This document shows positions 22,281 to 33,225 of a DNA stretch of 64,000 nucleotides, one piece after another. The DNA is from Laguncularia racemosa (lineage: Eukaryota > Streptophyta > Magnoliopsida > Myrtales > Combretaceae). Under the pieces are notes generated by a model, which saw only the letters and a list, made by a program, of their open reading frames with translations, searched no databases and was not told the DNA's origin. The stretch lies in the NCBI GenBank assembly GCA_037954665.1, contig JBBMOL010000082.1, positions 496,001 to 560,000 on the forward strand, given 5' to 3'. The translations under genes were made by a program, and so were the position numbers. The first letter of the stretch is position 1. The number at the start of each line of letters is the position of its first letter.

Positions 22281-22677
22281 TCAATCTGGTGCGTACAAGG
22301 TCAATCTGGTGCTCAATACCTCGAACAGGTGGTAATCCCTTTGGAATCTCCTCAGGAAAGACATCTTCAAAGTCCTGCACAAGAGACACAACCACACTAG
22401 GCAAAGAGTTAGATAAGTCGTTAGTAGTCGAACATGTTTCCTTAAAAACCAGCAACAACATAGGTTGCCTCATCACTAACGCTCTCCTTACTACACTCGC
22501 TCTTGCCACACAACTCTCCTTTTGCAAGGCTGCCCTCTCCTTTTCACTCACCACCAAAGTTGATTCCCCTTCAACTTGGCCTCTCACACTCTTTCCAGCC
22601 TTCCTCTCCTTTTCCTTTTGATCTTGACTTTTATATATTTTTTTCTTCTCATTGTCTTTTGCTCTCTCACTCTCACT
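22281..22677 (-). pseudogene. protease-RT linker, element 2
   Basis: It continues the gag-protease frame past a single TAG (22678-22680; CAG in element 1). The sequence is a Ser/Glu/Lys-rich linker, then STLVVSEKERAALQKESCVA and the conserved DFEDVFPEEIPKGLPPVRGIEHQIDLV that precedes reverse transcriptase. A tandem 20-bp duplication (GTACAAGGTCAATCTGGTGC twice, about 22273-22312) then shifts the frame. Confidence 0.75.
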
Positions 22678-24381
22678 CTATTTTTCACTCACCTTATGTT
22701 TTGCAAATGCCTGTTGTAGCTGCAACTGATCCTCATACAGTTGTTTAGGTGTTAAAGGTTTAAGGTTAAAAGTTTTTCCTTGGTGAACAAGCGTATACTT
22801 GTTAGAAAAGCCATCATGAACAACCTTCCTATCAAATTGCCATGGCCTCCCCAACAACACATGACATGCTTGCATTGGCACTACATCACATAACACCTTA
22901 TCCTCATACCTACCAATGCGAAAACCAATTAAGGCTTGCTTACTCACCTTAGTCTCACCACTATCATTCAACCACTGCAATTTATATGGACTAGGGTGTC
23001 TAACAGTTTTGAGCCCCAGCCTCTCAACAAGAAAATTGCTCACTACATTGGTGCAACTCCCTCCATCAATGATCAAACTACAAATGTGATCTCCTAAATA
23101 ACATCTAGTATGAAATATATTTTCTCTTTGCACCTCCTCTTCTTCCTTCACCTGCACATTCAGCGCTCGCTTCACTACTGCCACTAGCCTTCCCATTGCA
23201 GGCTCCTCATCATCACTAACATCCTCTAATGGTGGCATATCGTCTTCTTCACTATCCCCCTCAGTCTCATACTCACCATCATCACGCAAAATCATCACAC
23301 GCCTATTTGGACATTGACTAGCAATATGGCCTCTACCTTGACATTTAAAGCATCTAATGTCACGATTTCTAGAAGTAGAAGATTCAGGGTTACCTTGATT
23401 ACCAGGAGTAGAACCCGCTTGCCTTAGCTCCCCTTTTGGTTTGGTAGGTAAAGGCTTTTCTTCCTTCTTCCATTGATTAGTCTTCCAAGTGAATGAACCA
23501 TTACCCTGTTGAAATCGTGCACTACTACTACCCTTCCGCTTGTGCTGGTTCTCAACCTTTATAGCCATGTGAACCATATCCTCCAATTCTACATAATGCT
23601 GCAATTCAACCACATTTTGGATTTCTCTATTCAACCCAGCAAGGAATCTAGCCATTGTAGCCTCTCTATCCTCTTCTACAATCGCCCTAATCATAGTGAC
23701 TTCCATCTCCTTGAAGTACTCATCTACACTTCGGCTTCCCTGCCTCAGAGTTTGCAACTTTTTGTGCAATTCACGATAGTAATACGCAGGTATAAACCGC
23801 TTTCTCATCACTCTTTTCATCTCTCCCCAAGACTCAATAGGTGGCTCGCCACTCCTTCTTCTATTCAACATTAATTGATCCCACCACACTATAGCATAAT
23901 CTGAAAATTCAATGGCAGCAAGTTTCACCTTCTTTCTCCCACTATAGTTGTGACAATCAAACACCATCTCCACCTTTTTCTCCCATTCTAAATACGCCTC
24001 GGGATCATTCTTCCCTTGGAAAGGAGTAATCTTCATCTTTATGCTACTCAATTGATCATCCTCTCTATTTCTATCTCCTCTATCTTCCCAATCTCTAGTC
24101 CCTCTATTCTGACCACTATAACCTTTATAACTCCCAACAGAAGGCTCATCAAAGTCATCACCCGACATTTCATCTCCACCCCTCGATACTCTCCTAGAAC
24201 GACTCTCCCTCTTATGCCCTTGGAATACGTTTGTGGATTGCTCTAGTCTTTGCTCCACCGTCTCATGAATTTGTTCCATTCCTTCTTGGAACATCCTCTT
24301 CATTTCTCCCCTCAACGCCTCAATTACTAACCTAGCATCAAACCTTCCCCTCTCACCTTCCGGAGAATGTTGTCTCGACAT
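22678..24381 (-). CDS. gag-protease polyprotein, element 2
   Basis: An intact 567-codon reading frame from MSRQHSPEGERG, a start chosen because element 1 shares it; the frame is open 18 codons further upstream. Gag would form the particle. The N-terminus is charged and Arg-rich, followed by a gag core (EAYLEWEKKVEMVFDCHNYS, WWDQLMLNRRRSGE, MKRVMRKRFIPAYYYREL). A CCHC zinc knuckle CFKCQGRGHIASQC is near residue 345. The retropepsin has IIDGGSCTNVVS near residue 435 and CHVLLGRPWQFDRKVVHDGF near residue 510. It ends KHKVSEK at a TAG that is Gln in element 1, so it probably ended later originally. It lacks any further stop or frameshift, fitting a young insertion. Confidence 0.9.
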   Translation of the reverse strand: MSRQHSPEGERGRFDARLVIEALRGEMKRMFQEGMEQIHETVEQRLEQSTNVFQGHKRESRSRRVSRGGDEMSGDDFDEPSVGSYKGYSGQNRGTRDWEDRGDRNREDDQLSSIKMKITPFQGKNDPEAYLEWEKKVEMVFDCHNYSGRKKVKLAAIEFSDYAIVWWDQLMLNRRRSGEPPIESWGEMKRVMRKRFIPAYYYRELHKKLQTLRQGSRSVDEYFKEMEVTMIRAIVEEDREATMARFLAGLNREIQNVVELQHYVELEDMVHMAIKVENQHKRKGSSSARFQQGNGSFTWKTNQWKKEEKPLPTKPKGELRQAGSTPGNQGNPESSTSRNRDIRCFKCQGRGHIASQCPNRRVMILRDDGEYETEGDSEEDDMPPLEDVSDDEEPAMGRLVAVVKRALNVQVKEEEEVQRENIFHTRCYLGDHICSLIIDGGSCTNVVSNFLVERLGLKTVRHPSPYKLQWLNDSGETKVSKQALIGFRIGRYEDKVLCDVVPMQACHVLLGRPWQFDRKVVHDGFSNKYTLVHQGKTFNLKPLTPKQLYEDQLQLQQAFAKHKVSEK

Positions 24382-24893
24382 AGTTCCTGCAGAAAAGATT
24401 AGTACAACAAAAATATATATATGATCAAACCTCACGATACACTCCCTTACGTGTTTCGCTCAAATGATGATATCACACAGTCACTCGTGTATTCTCACAA
24501 ACAACGATGATATCACTCACCAATTTCCTCTTCCCAATTCTCTTGGAACTAACCCGAACTACATCAATTTCCTTCCATAGAATTCAAAACCAACTCTAGG
24601 GTTCGTAAAATTTTCCTCTATTTTTCTATCCGAATTTTTTTTTTGTCTCTGTTTTTTTTTTTTTGGCTTTTGATCACGTTTCTCTTTTCTTTTCTTTTCC
24701 CTTATTTTTTTTTTGGTCGTGATTTTTACTCTTTTTTTTTTTTACAATCGACTAGTAAATACTACACTATCAAAAGACAATTAATATTGTGGAATTGAAC
24801 ACGATAATTGATATGAACGATTGGAGTTAGGGTTTTTGATATTACCTTCCTCAACCGAACTTGATGTTTTGACAAACCTAAGCTCTGATACTA
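24382..24893 (-). promoter_or_regulatory. leader and primer site, element 2
   Basis: The primer binding site 24882-24893 reads TAGTATCAGAGC in element orientation (one mismatch to the iMet complement), four bases from the LTR. The leader contains the A/G-rich tract at about 24635-24745. Confidence 0.75.
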
Positions 24894-24897
24894 AACT

Positions 24898-25804
24898 GAT
24901 ACGAACCACGCCAACTCGTGACGAAACCCAATACCAATACGTTCGGAAATTCGTTGCCTAAGACGCCCAAAAACCTAAAGTGGAAAACCGCGACCCGTTG
25001 TCTATAAGCGAGACAAGAACCTTGGTATAAAAGTGAAGACGCCACAATCGGGATGGAAAACCGATTGATAAGTCGGGATGAACGCCACGGAAATCAATCC
25101 GATAAGTTCGAATTAAGTTCTTGAAGAACCAAGAGAGGTGCCTCTCAAAAGTGTTTAATGTTCAATGATGTCTAATCTCTAATGTTCTAAACCCTAGGAG
25201 CTTTTATACTAGGGTTACAATTCGTGTAAAACAACAAGTCCAAAACGACGTAGTTTAGTTAAGTGACATAAAAACGTGAAACAGAACAAGCTGGCCGACA
25301 GGGGATACACGGCCTGTGTACACGCCCGTATACTTTGGCCGTATACTTGTCTGTGCAACTTCTGGCAATATACACACCCGTGTACTTTGACCGTGTATCT
25401 GTCTGTGCAACTTCTGGCAACATACACGCCCGTGTACTTTAGCCGTGTATCTTTCTGTGGATTTGCTTGACTCCATACACGACCGTGCCTTTTAACCGTG
25501 TATCTAGCCGTGTATGATTCTAGGCAATCTTGAGAGTTTTACACGGCCGTGCCTTGAAAGTACACGCCCTCTTCAACCCGTGTCCAGTATAACTTATACA
25601 AAAGCAAAGGTCTTCCAATGGTTGTTCCAATCCGTTCCAACTTCACGATTGCTCCAATCCTTTCCGGCTTCATGGACAACCTTTATCAACTCGTTAAGTG
25701 CTTCCTTGAATCGTTTTGCTCGATTTCTTATGATCGATCCAGACGGCACTTCAAGAGGATCCACATTTCTTCTTCCGGCTTGGCTCTCATCCCGGATCTC
25801 ATCA
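24898..25804 (-). repeat. 5' LTR of element 2
   Basis: A 907-bp LTR, the same length as its partner. TATAAAA on the minus strand at 25202-25208 is the probable promoter TATA box. The ACACGGCC array is at 25304-25568. Confidence 0.92.
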
Positions 25805-26793
25805 TACACGATACATCTAATAAAGCCATTGAGAGCAACTCTTAGATAATCCCTGCATTATAAAATGGCTCTAGTACGGTTACTCTATCTTGTTGTCCAT
25901 GTAAAGTTGTTTGGCATCATCTTTTTTATTACGCTTACCCATTGATATGCCTTGATTGTTTTTGGTACTTTGATTTTAAGGGCAACACTATTGAGAAGAT
26001 CTACTTGACCAGCTAATGATGCCTTGACAAGATTCCTTTTAAATAACTTCTATTGGTTAAAAAACCAAACAATTAATATAGTTAGATTAGTCTTGAAGAT
26101 CCCACACCTACTTTCCTTAAGAAAACTTAGTGTCTTAAACTGCTCTGCTCGTAAGGCTAGTACATGAGACTTCCATTCTAATAATTGAAGCACCAACTTG
26201 ACAATTCTAAAATGAATGTTGCCATAACCATATGGGACGAGAACAGCTCCAAATACCGCTAAGATGAAAGCATTCACCCTATTTTAAAGCCAACCCTCCT
26301 AATTTCCATAGAAAATATATTGATATTGATTGAATCTAAATGGGTTCATAAACCACACCAATAGTTTTCCTAGCTTATGGTATTTCCCCTTAGGTCCAAC
26401 TAGTAGTGGAGCTAATGCAAACTTCATGAGACTCAACAACTTGAAAAAAGCCTTCTATAGTTGAAGCCAAAAATACGGGATGGCAATTCTTGCTCTAGTT
26501 GGTGAAGCTTGAAGCAATTGAGTGTATTCTTCAATGGTAAGAGTCATCATCAGTGAGCTAATATGAGAAATAAAACAATCTAGGTCCTAAAAATGGATGA
26601 GAGTTTGAATAATGGGCCACTGGAGTTAGACCTTCATAAGAGACATAATTGGGCCAATCATCCAGTCGAGATAATCCTACATTGCTGGTGCTAGTTTCTC
26701 AAACCATTTTTCTAAACTATCTTCAAGGAAGGAGTAGTGGTAGATTTTAGCTTCATTGATGGACTCATACAGATTGCTTACTTGACTTTTCAT
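25805..26793 (-). pseudogene. DUF7745-like pseudogene, N-terminal and central part
   Basis: Minus-strand remnant from a possible ATG at 26791-26793. The reading frame gives MKSQVSNLYESINEAK, WFEKLAPAM-DYLDWMIGPIMSLMKV, LTIEEYTQLLQ, then FILAVFGAVLVPYGYGNI, KTLSFLKES, VWFFNQ and CRDYLRVALNGFIRCIV at element 2. The spacing of the motifs EEYTQLL, A-FG-VL-P-GYG, AE-FKTLS, VWF and C-DYLRV-L resembles the plant DUF7745 family of uncharacterised proteins, as I recall it. About nine in-frame stops make it a pseudogene. The C-terminal piece is at 19995-20218, beyond element 2. The longest open piece is 26050-26277. The family call is an inference without a search. Confidence 0.5.
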
Positions 26794-28452
26794 GTTAGCT
26801 AATACAAAAAAGGGAAAAACAAAAAATGATAACATGGAAAATAGTATGTACAATTTGAAACCAATAATTTGCAGTTTTCAACGAAAATCTAATTTCGATT
26901 TCATGACCTTTCATTTGGAAAATATAAAATAAATACACAAATAAGAAGAATGAAAATTGAGGACATGTACATGTAAAATTAATGATTGAAAATTAAAGGG
27001 CTAGAAGTGATTATTATTAATGGTTGGCAATTGTGGAGCTGTATTATTATTATTTTTATTTGAGTTGAAAACAAGTCCTCTAAGAAGTCTACCAATAATA
27101 ATTTTTTAAAATGCCCCTTATAATTTCAATCATTATGAATTGATAATGATGTAAAGGGTGGGTTTTAAGAGGTTCCCCCATTTTATCATCACTTGCACTG
27201 TGGAGGAAATGGGTTGACTACATCAACCATTGGGTCACATAATGGCTACTTGTCAAGGGTCCTAGGATGGCTCAAGTTCGACCTTATCTAATAATCATTT
27301 TTTTTCAAAATAAAATCCCCTAAGTTTGAATACCCCTGTAGAGGTCTTGCACACTAAATAAATTGTGAGTCAATTTTGTGAGATAAAAGAAAAGCTCAAA
27401 TGCCAAAAAAAAAAACCTCTTATTGTTTGTTTTTCAACAAAAGTTAATTTAGATATTTAATAAAATAGAAGAATTCATTTTGGCTATGAATGGTGCATAA
27501 TGATGCTAAAATTGTCTTGTATAACATAATAGTTATTATTACTTTTAAAGAATTAGGATGCATGTAGGGTAGTATACATGCTTAGGAAATATCATAGGGA
27601 CACAAAAGTGTGTCCTAATTACCTAATATGACAACAAATTTTATCATAACAATGATATTTAATTTTGTGAAATATTATTACAGTAGATAATGAGGCACAA
27701 TATGTTATCATACACAATAATCCGTTGGGGTGCTTTTGTATGTCTCAACAAGTATCACATATTAGCAAACAACTTGTGTCCCAAAGATCAGTTGCTACGC
27801 CCACCCATTAAACCCAGCAGAGGCACAAAAACTCAAGTCTAAGTAACCAAAGTATCTTAATTCATATTCTTATGGGACAAAATTATGGATCCCGATATAT
27901 AGAATTCTCTTAAGCCCCAAATCCCTATCAACATATCGCTTTAAAATGAGCAGACCACATAAAGTAAGGACTTAGATGGGGGTTTGCAATGCCCACAGGA
28001 AGTGCTTTAGTTACATCATTTTTTGTTGTCAATCATCATATTTGAAATCCACCGGCTAACATGCTCTACATATGTAGCTTTTTGTTTTTCCTATCTTAGG
28101 GCTCCATCCAGAGTCTCTAAATGTTAATCATTTAATACAAGATAGTCATGCATGGTCCCCAAATTTAGTAATTTTCATTTCCCAAATCAATAAACAAATG
28201 CTTTTATGCTAGCAAGCTATATGTAAGTAGTGTAGGAATTTACTTGAACAGGAAGCTATTTGCATAGTAGATTTGCTGATTTTTAGTTTGGTTTATTGAT
28301 TTTCACCATGATTCACATGTTGGAATAGTAGAGCTTGAAGCACATAAGGTAATTGTGTATTAAATTACCTTGACATCAGTTCTAATGGAATCATCCCTAC
28401 TGTGCATGAAATAAATAATATAATTTTGAAGCATGTACATAAGGGGATCAAC
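26794..28452. other. AT-rich intergenic sequence
   Basis: No ORF with recognisable similarity, no LTR ends and no RNA gene seen. It contains AT-rich runs and one short A-run (about 27400). Confidence 0.5.
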
Positions 28453-28620
28453 ATCGTACATTTACTCTTTGATTACGTAAAAATCTCCGTAATTATTATA
28501 AACATAAGGCTCATTAAGGGGACTTCTTCATAAAATACCCTTAGAATTCTGCTGTACATGTTTATGCAAGCATTTTTGCAATAATTCAAGGAGATTTTTA
28601 CATAATTAGAGAGTGACGAT
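28453..28620. repeat. foldback (MITE-like) repeat
   Basis: The arms 28453-28500 and 28576-28620 are imperfect inverted repeats sharing ATCGT, ACTCT, GTAAAAATCTCC and AATTATT in order. The total is about 168 bp and no coding is seen. No clear target duplication is visible. It ends about 270 bp upstream of the TATA box of the defensin-like gene. Confidence 0.5.
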
Positions 28621-28889
28621 ACTCTGCTATAATGGCATTATGGAATTCAAGCAACACTTAACACCTTTTCTTGAAATCTCATCAAATGGTTAATTATTAC
28701 ATGCAATAAAAACTAGACATTTATTTCCAGCTATTTAATGATGCAAAAGATTTAATCAATTAAATAACGCAACAAAAAATAAAAGTTTACTTGCCAATCA
28801 TTTATTTTTCATTAAATTTTTAATTATCACTCGGAAAAAAGTTACACGTTTCTCGAAAATATCTTACGGGAAGGTGAAGCAATGAACAT

Positions 28890-28897
28890 TATAAATA
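28890..28897 (+). promoter_or_regulatory. putative TATA box of the defensin-like gene
   Basis: TATAAATA about 118 bp upstream of the start codon, a usual distance for a plant gene with a short leader. No other promoter element is asserted. Confidence 0.45.
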
Positions 28898-29007
28898 ACA
28901 CTAAATTACATGAAGGCCACATAGTGGAAAAGACTAATTTACATATTTTTTTTCTTGAAAAATTCTATAGGAATCCATCGTATCGTTCAACTCCTTTTGT
29001 CATATAG

Positions 29008-29365
29008 ATGGAAAAGCTTCATTTCTCCCATATTTTGGTCCTTGTCCTCATCATCTCTGGTTTGTACAATATAAGAATTATAGCAACATCGAAAGATCCA
29101 TTATGTAATTAGTATTTATTTACTCTACACACGTTAATATTACCTATAATTTGATGGTTTGTTTACACTTTTGGCAGTTGCAAATGTGATTCCACAAGCT
29201 GATGCACAGAAAAGGTGTCTAGACCAACTACAACCTAAGGGCTGTTTGCTTGAGACTTGCAAAAAACAATGTTTTGAGAAGCATGGATCATTCTTTGGAG
29301 GTCAATGCGTTGAAAATCCTCCAGGTTCAGAAGTTTGGGCTTGCATATGTGCTTATAATTGCTAA
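29008..29365 (+). CDS. defensin-like secreted cysteine-rich protein, two exons
   Basis: Exon 1 is 29008-29059, the intron 29060-29177 (GTTTGT...TTTTGGCAG, 118 bp, phase 1) and exon 2 is 29178-29365, giving about 79 residues. Exon 1 encodes a hydrophobic signal peptide (MEKLHFSHILVLVLIIS). The mature part, probably after ADAQ, has eight cysteines spaced C-X8-C-X4-C-X3-C-X11-C-X11-C-X-C-X3-C with a GGQC gamma-core-like motif. The CX3C and CXC pair and the intron inside the signal-peptide region are typical of plant defensin-like (LCR/DEFL) genes. These are secreted and disulfide-stabilised, with roles in defence or in cell-cell signalling during reproduction; which applies here cannot be told. 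The frame is undamaged. A possible polyadenylation region is at about 29385-29400. It is the only intact-looking host gene seen. Confidence 0.75.
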
Positions 29366-32188
29366 TCTGCTGTATTTTATAAATCTCAAATAATTTATAT
29401 TGTAACACGTCAAAAGCCTAGCTACTAAGTTAAGCTTGGCAAAAGAATGCCTTGAATGAATTTGTTTCTTTTTTCCTTATGTCCACTTAAGTGAAACAAG
29501 ATTCACATTGTCTTATTTTTTTACAGTAATAATGAAGGAAAATTGTATGGACTATCCAAAAATTTATCAATCAAACCATATTTTGTAATTTTCATATTTC
29601 CATAGCTTTGATATCGACACCCACCCTTATGGAAGTTTTCAACAAATGTATGTGTTGCTCTAAAATGACATAATGATGTTTTTTCAGCATTTATGGAAGC
29701 TATTAGTGAATAAAGCAAAATGATAAAAGGCTATAGTTCCAAATTATATGCATTGGGTGTGTATGTGTGATTTTAAAGTTTTCGCCAATTTAATGCAGTT
29801 TTTCATTCTGTTAAGATCTAATGATTAGGGGGGGGAAATTAGATTTCAACAACAAAAAGTAACTTGGTTTCCCTTACTACAAATTAGTCACCTATTTCCG
29901 AATGTTTAGATAGCTAAATGAAACTAAAAACTTTCCGGTGGCTAAATTTGGATCCATGAAAGATTGTTTATGAGTTTTGAGCGCTCACTTCACATAAAAA
30001 TCCTAGTTTGTTCCCCTTTCACTCTCCTATACAAAAACTAGAAAAGGAGCGAACAAATCTAATATCAATGAGATCTTCTTTAGTACTCCTATTATTTAAG
30101 CGAGGATTAATCAATGAGCAATTAATATTTACTTTGAAAACATGCTAAATACACACGTGAAGACAATAAACATGGCACTAATGATCCAGGAGTTTAGAAA
30201 CAAAAAAGGTGAATTTTAAGATCATTAAAACTAAATGAAATAGAAAACCATCCAGTAGCTTAAATTGGATCTATTATGGGTTGCTTATGGCATTACAACA
30301 CTTTTGACATTATAAGATGACCCCATTATCATCTTTGGTAAGCATGAATGATATGGAATGGATTGGAATCATGACTAGAAAAATAAACCATTCCCATGTT
30401 TAGAGTGGCACATGCAATGGAAAGCATAGTAAGTAGTATTTGTCGAAAGTTCTCGTAGTTATAAAATACCACAATGAAACTAAAGGTTAAATAAGTAATT
30501 TTAATTAATGATCATGGAAGATGTTGGAATGGAATCACAATTCCAACATCTTAAAAATTGAATCAATGATTTCAATGAATCTTAATTTCAATTGTTAAAA
30601 GCATATCCAAATGTAGGAAACTAGCATATTCTAGAATCATCATTGCATATGGGGTTCAGTTCTAGGTACCAAACATACCATAATATGACATGGTGAATTT
30701 GATTATCGTATTAAATAATCTAATGGAACATAAAAGAATTTAATGGGACCTAAAAGAAAGTGCTTTACAATCATAGTTGTCAAAATCGCAAATTTACTTA
30801 TACAATTCTATCGGTTTATAGTTTGCCTTTCTATGTTAACTTAAGCATAGAATCATTTTCATATAAACTTGTAAAATCGTGAGTTTACAGGTAAAATCAG
30901 TTGAATCTCGCATTTTTAATCAAGTTTACCAATTCTACCTATTAAAGTCAATTAAACTACAGATTGAAAAATATAGCTTAACTTTTATAAGATATGAATA
31001 TTACTAGTTATTTGAAAGACATAGAAATAGAATATAAGAATATAATTGATAATAATATCAACAATAATGTTGGCTTTGATGATGAAGGTGGTAGCAATGA
31101 TGGTTATGGTGAAAAGAAGGTTGACAACAGTTTTTACTTTTAATGTTGAAAAGAGAGAACAATTTTTTTCTTTATATTTTATTATTATAATTTATATTGA
31201 AATACATTTCATATTGGTATTATTATTCATATTCTAGTTTTATGCATTAGCTTAATAAATTATGCTAATTTATTTGTACTATAAATATATAACTTTTATT
31301 ATGAGTTATCAATAAAATTTATGTTGAATTTATTTACTTTCATCTTATATTTCATGTTTTTTGTGATTATAGGAAACATATGAATAGTTTTTTAAGCTAT
31401 TTTTAGTAGATCGTAGAAACTAACGTTTCTACTTTTTGATTTTGTGTTCTGATTTTACAGACCCTTTAACGATTCTAGATAGAACAACAAGTTTCACAAC
31501 CTTGATTATGATACTCAACGTAATGGAACACATGTACTTTATTGATTTCCCCCTCTTTTTCATTTTTCCTCTTCCTAAAATTTTGTCTTTACGTTCCATC
31601 TCCCCAGCATTTCATTTCCACACACATCCTTCCCATCTTTTAATTCTTCTCCCTTTCTATTACTTCATTTTCTTGCTTTTTGCTTGTTTCTTTGTTTTTG
31701 TTTATTTTCCCTTCCTTTAAGCTTCTCTATAAAACACCATAAATTGATACATACATGAATGGTAGAGGAGGATCAACGGTTAAATATGAGTTTGTATAGG
31801 AAGAAGAAACCCATTTAACAATACCTAAGCCTTCTCTTTTCTTTAAAGGTGTTAGATTTGGTGTATATGCTACTAAATGTGAGTTAATTTTCCTTGTTAA
31901 CTTCTATAGACTAGATACTTATGACAAGGGTGAAGTTGTTTTATTGGATGCTCATGGTTAGTTCTTGATTCTTGTCAAGTGTAACGTAGGGTTTTGTTTT
32001 TTGTTAATATATATATTCTCTTACGAGTTATTAATGTGATGACACCTGGTTGACTTCACGAGAGTATGGTTTGTAGTTAAGAAACAACTTTTGCAATTTT
32101 GGCATTTATTATTCAATTTAAAAAATGGAATTTGTTGCATAATTTGAATAATTTAAGCATTTTTTACATAGTATTTTATTAATGAGTA
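29366..32188. other. intergenic sequence without recognised gene
   Basis: AT-rich sequence. Short ORFs at 31046-31237 and 31436-31720 are low-complexity and hydrophobic by composition. A stretch at 31830-31965 reads LFFKGVRFGVYATKCEL on the plus strand, then a stop; I recognise no family. No LTR ends or RNA gene seen. Confidence 0.5.
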
Positions 32189-33225
32189 TGATGTGCCTAA
32201 ACCCACTTGGAAGCACAATAAAAAAGACTTGAGAAGACAATCTCAAATCAATCATAAAACCGGTCCACCTAGTAAGCAATTCTCGTGACACCTTTGAAGA
32301 TTTGATGGAAATTGTTGTTCAAATGATTCAATTGTAATCTCTAATGATAGCATTAACCAAATAACCACAAGAGAAGATGAAGTTCACGTAAAATCAGATC
32401 AAAAGGAAGCCATAAACCAATGACAATCATTAGTTCACGCCAACAATAACAAGGAAGTATGAAATCCAAGTGCTCAATGAAACAATCAATCTTACAAGAT
32501 TGATGTTTACGAAATATGAAATCCAAGTGCTCAATGAAACAATCAATCTTACAAGATTGATGTTTACGAAAATAGAATCACAATTAGCTCCAAGAAAGAT
32601 CCAAATCTACCATATATATGACTCACTAGAGAAGAAATGAACATACAACAAAGATAAAATCGATATGACTCACAATTCCCCTTCGTCGCACTCATCACAA
32701 TTCCAATTCTTGGGTTAAAATTGATAAAAGTTTTGAACTAAGGAAAGAACCCTGATTCCACACATGAAAGTGTCTCTCAAATCAGCAAAATATGGCCTCC
32801 TCAAACCCTCTCTTAAGCAAGTATTTATACTTGCAACTCCTAGGGTTAAAAAGTGCTCAAAATTACAAGTTTGCCACTTTTAAGGTGGCTAACCCTAAAT
32901 GAAAATTACAAAGAAATAAAAGTGTCCCAAAACCAAAATAGTTCATAAAAAAATTACATGATACAAAATAACATAAGTCTTCAAGATCCAATGCCTCGGA
33001 AAAGAAAACAATCGCAGCGGGTCTTTGATTATCATCCTAAAAAGCGTTCTGTGTCTAACAGGAGTTGTAGGACATATGGGCATCCCATGGAGAATTATCA
33101 TTGTACCTGTAAGATTATTCTCATTTTTTATTAGAAATAAAGACATAAGGTAAAATATGAGTAATTTGGATCATCATCCAAATTGGGTTCTGAAAAGGTC
33201 GACAGTGTTAGAAATTTTCCCATCA
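32189..33225 (-). repeat. solo LTR, 1,037 bp
   Basis: Plus strand begins TGATGTGCCTAAACCC and ends TTTTCCCATCA. The flanks are GAGTA (32184-32188) and AAGTA (33226-33230), a near-perfect target duplication, and no internal region is present. It is a diverged relative of the 4246-5269 and 40794-41834 LTRs, with the TATAAATA box on the minus strand at 32822-32829. Its R-U5 side matches the extra block in the 3' LTR at 44696-45248. Confidence 0.8.
32458..32571. repeat. 57-bp tandem duplication
   Basis: Two adjacent, essentially identical 57-bp copies (32458-32514, 32515-32571) starting TATGAAATCCAAGTGC within the solo LTR. A recent local duplication. Confidence 0.9.

Larger units (their letters stand above)
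20219..25804 (-). mobile_element. element 2, young RT-deleted Gypsy element
   Basis: A structurally complete 5,586-bp LTR element on the minus strand: two 907-bp LTRs (20219-21125 and 24898-25804) and a perfect TACAC target duplication (20214-20218, 25805-25809). It has a primer site of iMet type and a polypurine tract. By eye the LTRs differ at about two dozen sites (2-3%), so the insertion is recent. The polyprotein is nearly continuous from 24381 to 20894, with one stop and one 20-bp tandem duplication. It comprises gag, protease, the first ~30 residues of reverse transcriptase, then integrase. The missing RT/RNase H section is shared with element 1. Confidence 0.92.

Noticed and set aside
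31046..31720. Two hydrophobic plus-strand ORFs as possible small membrane proteins
   Set aside because: AT-rich, Phe/Leu/Ile-dominated, with no promoter, splice or family evidence.
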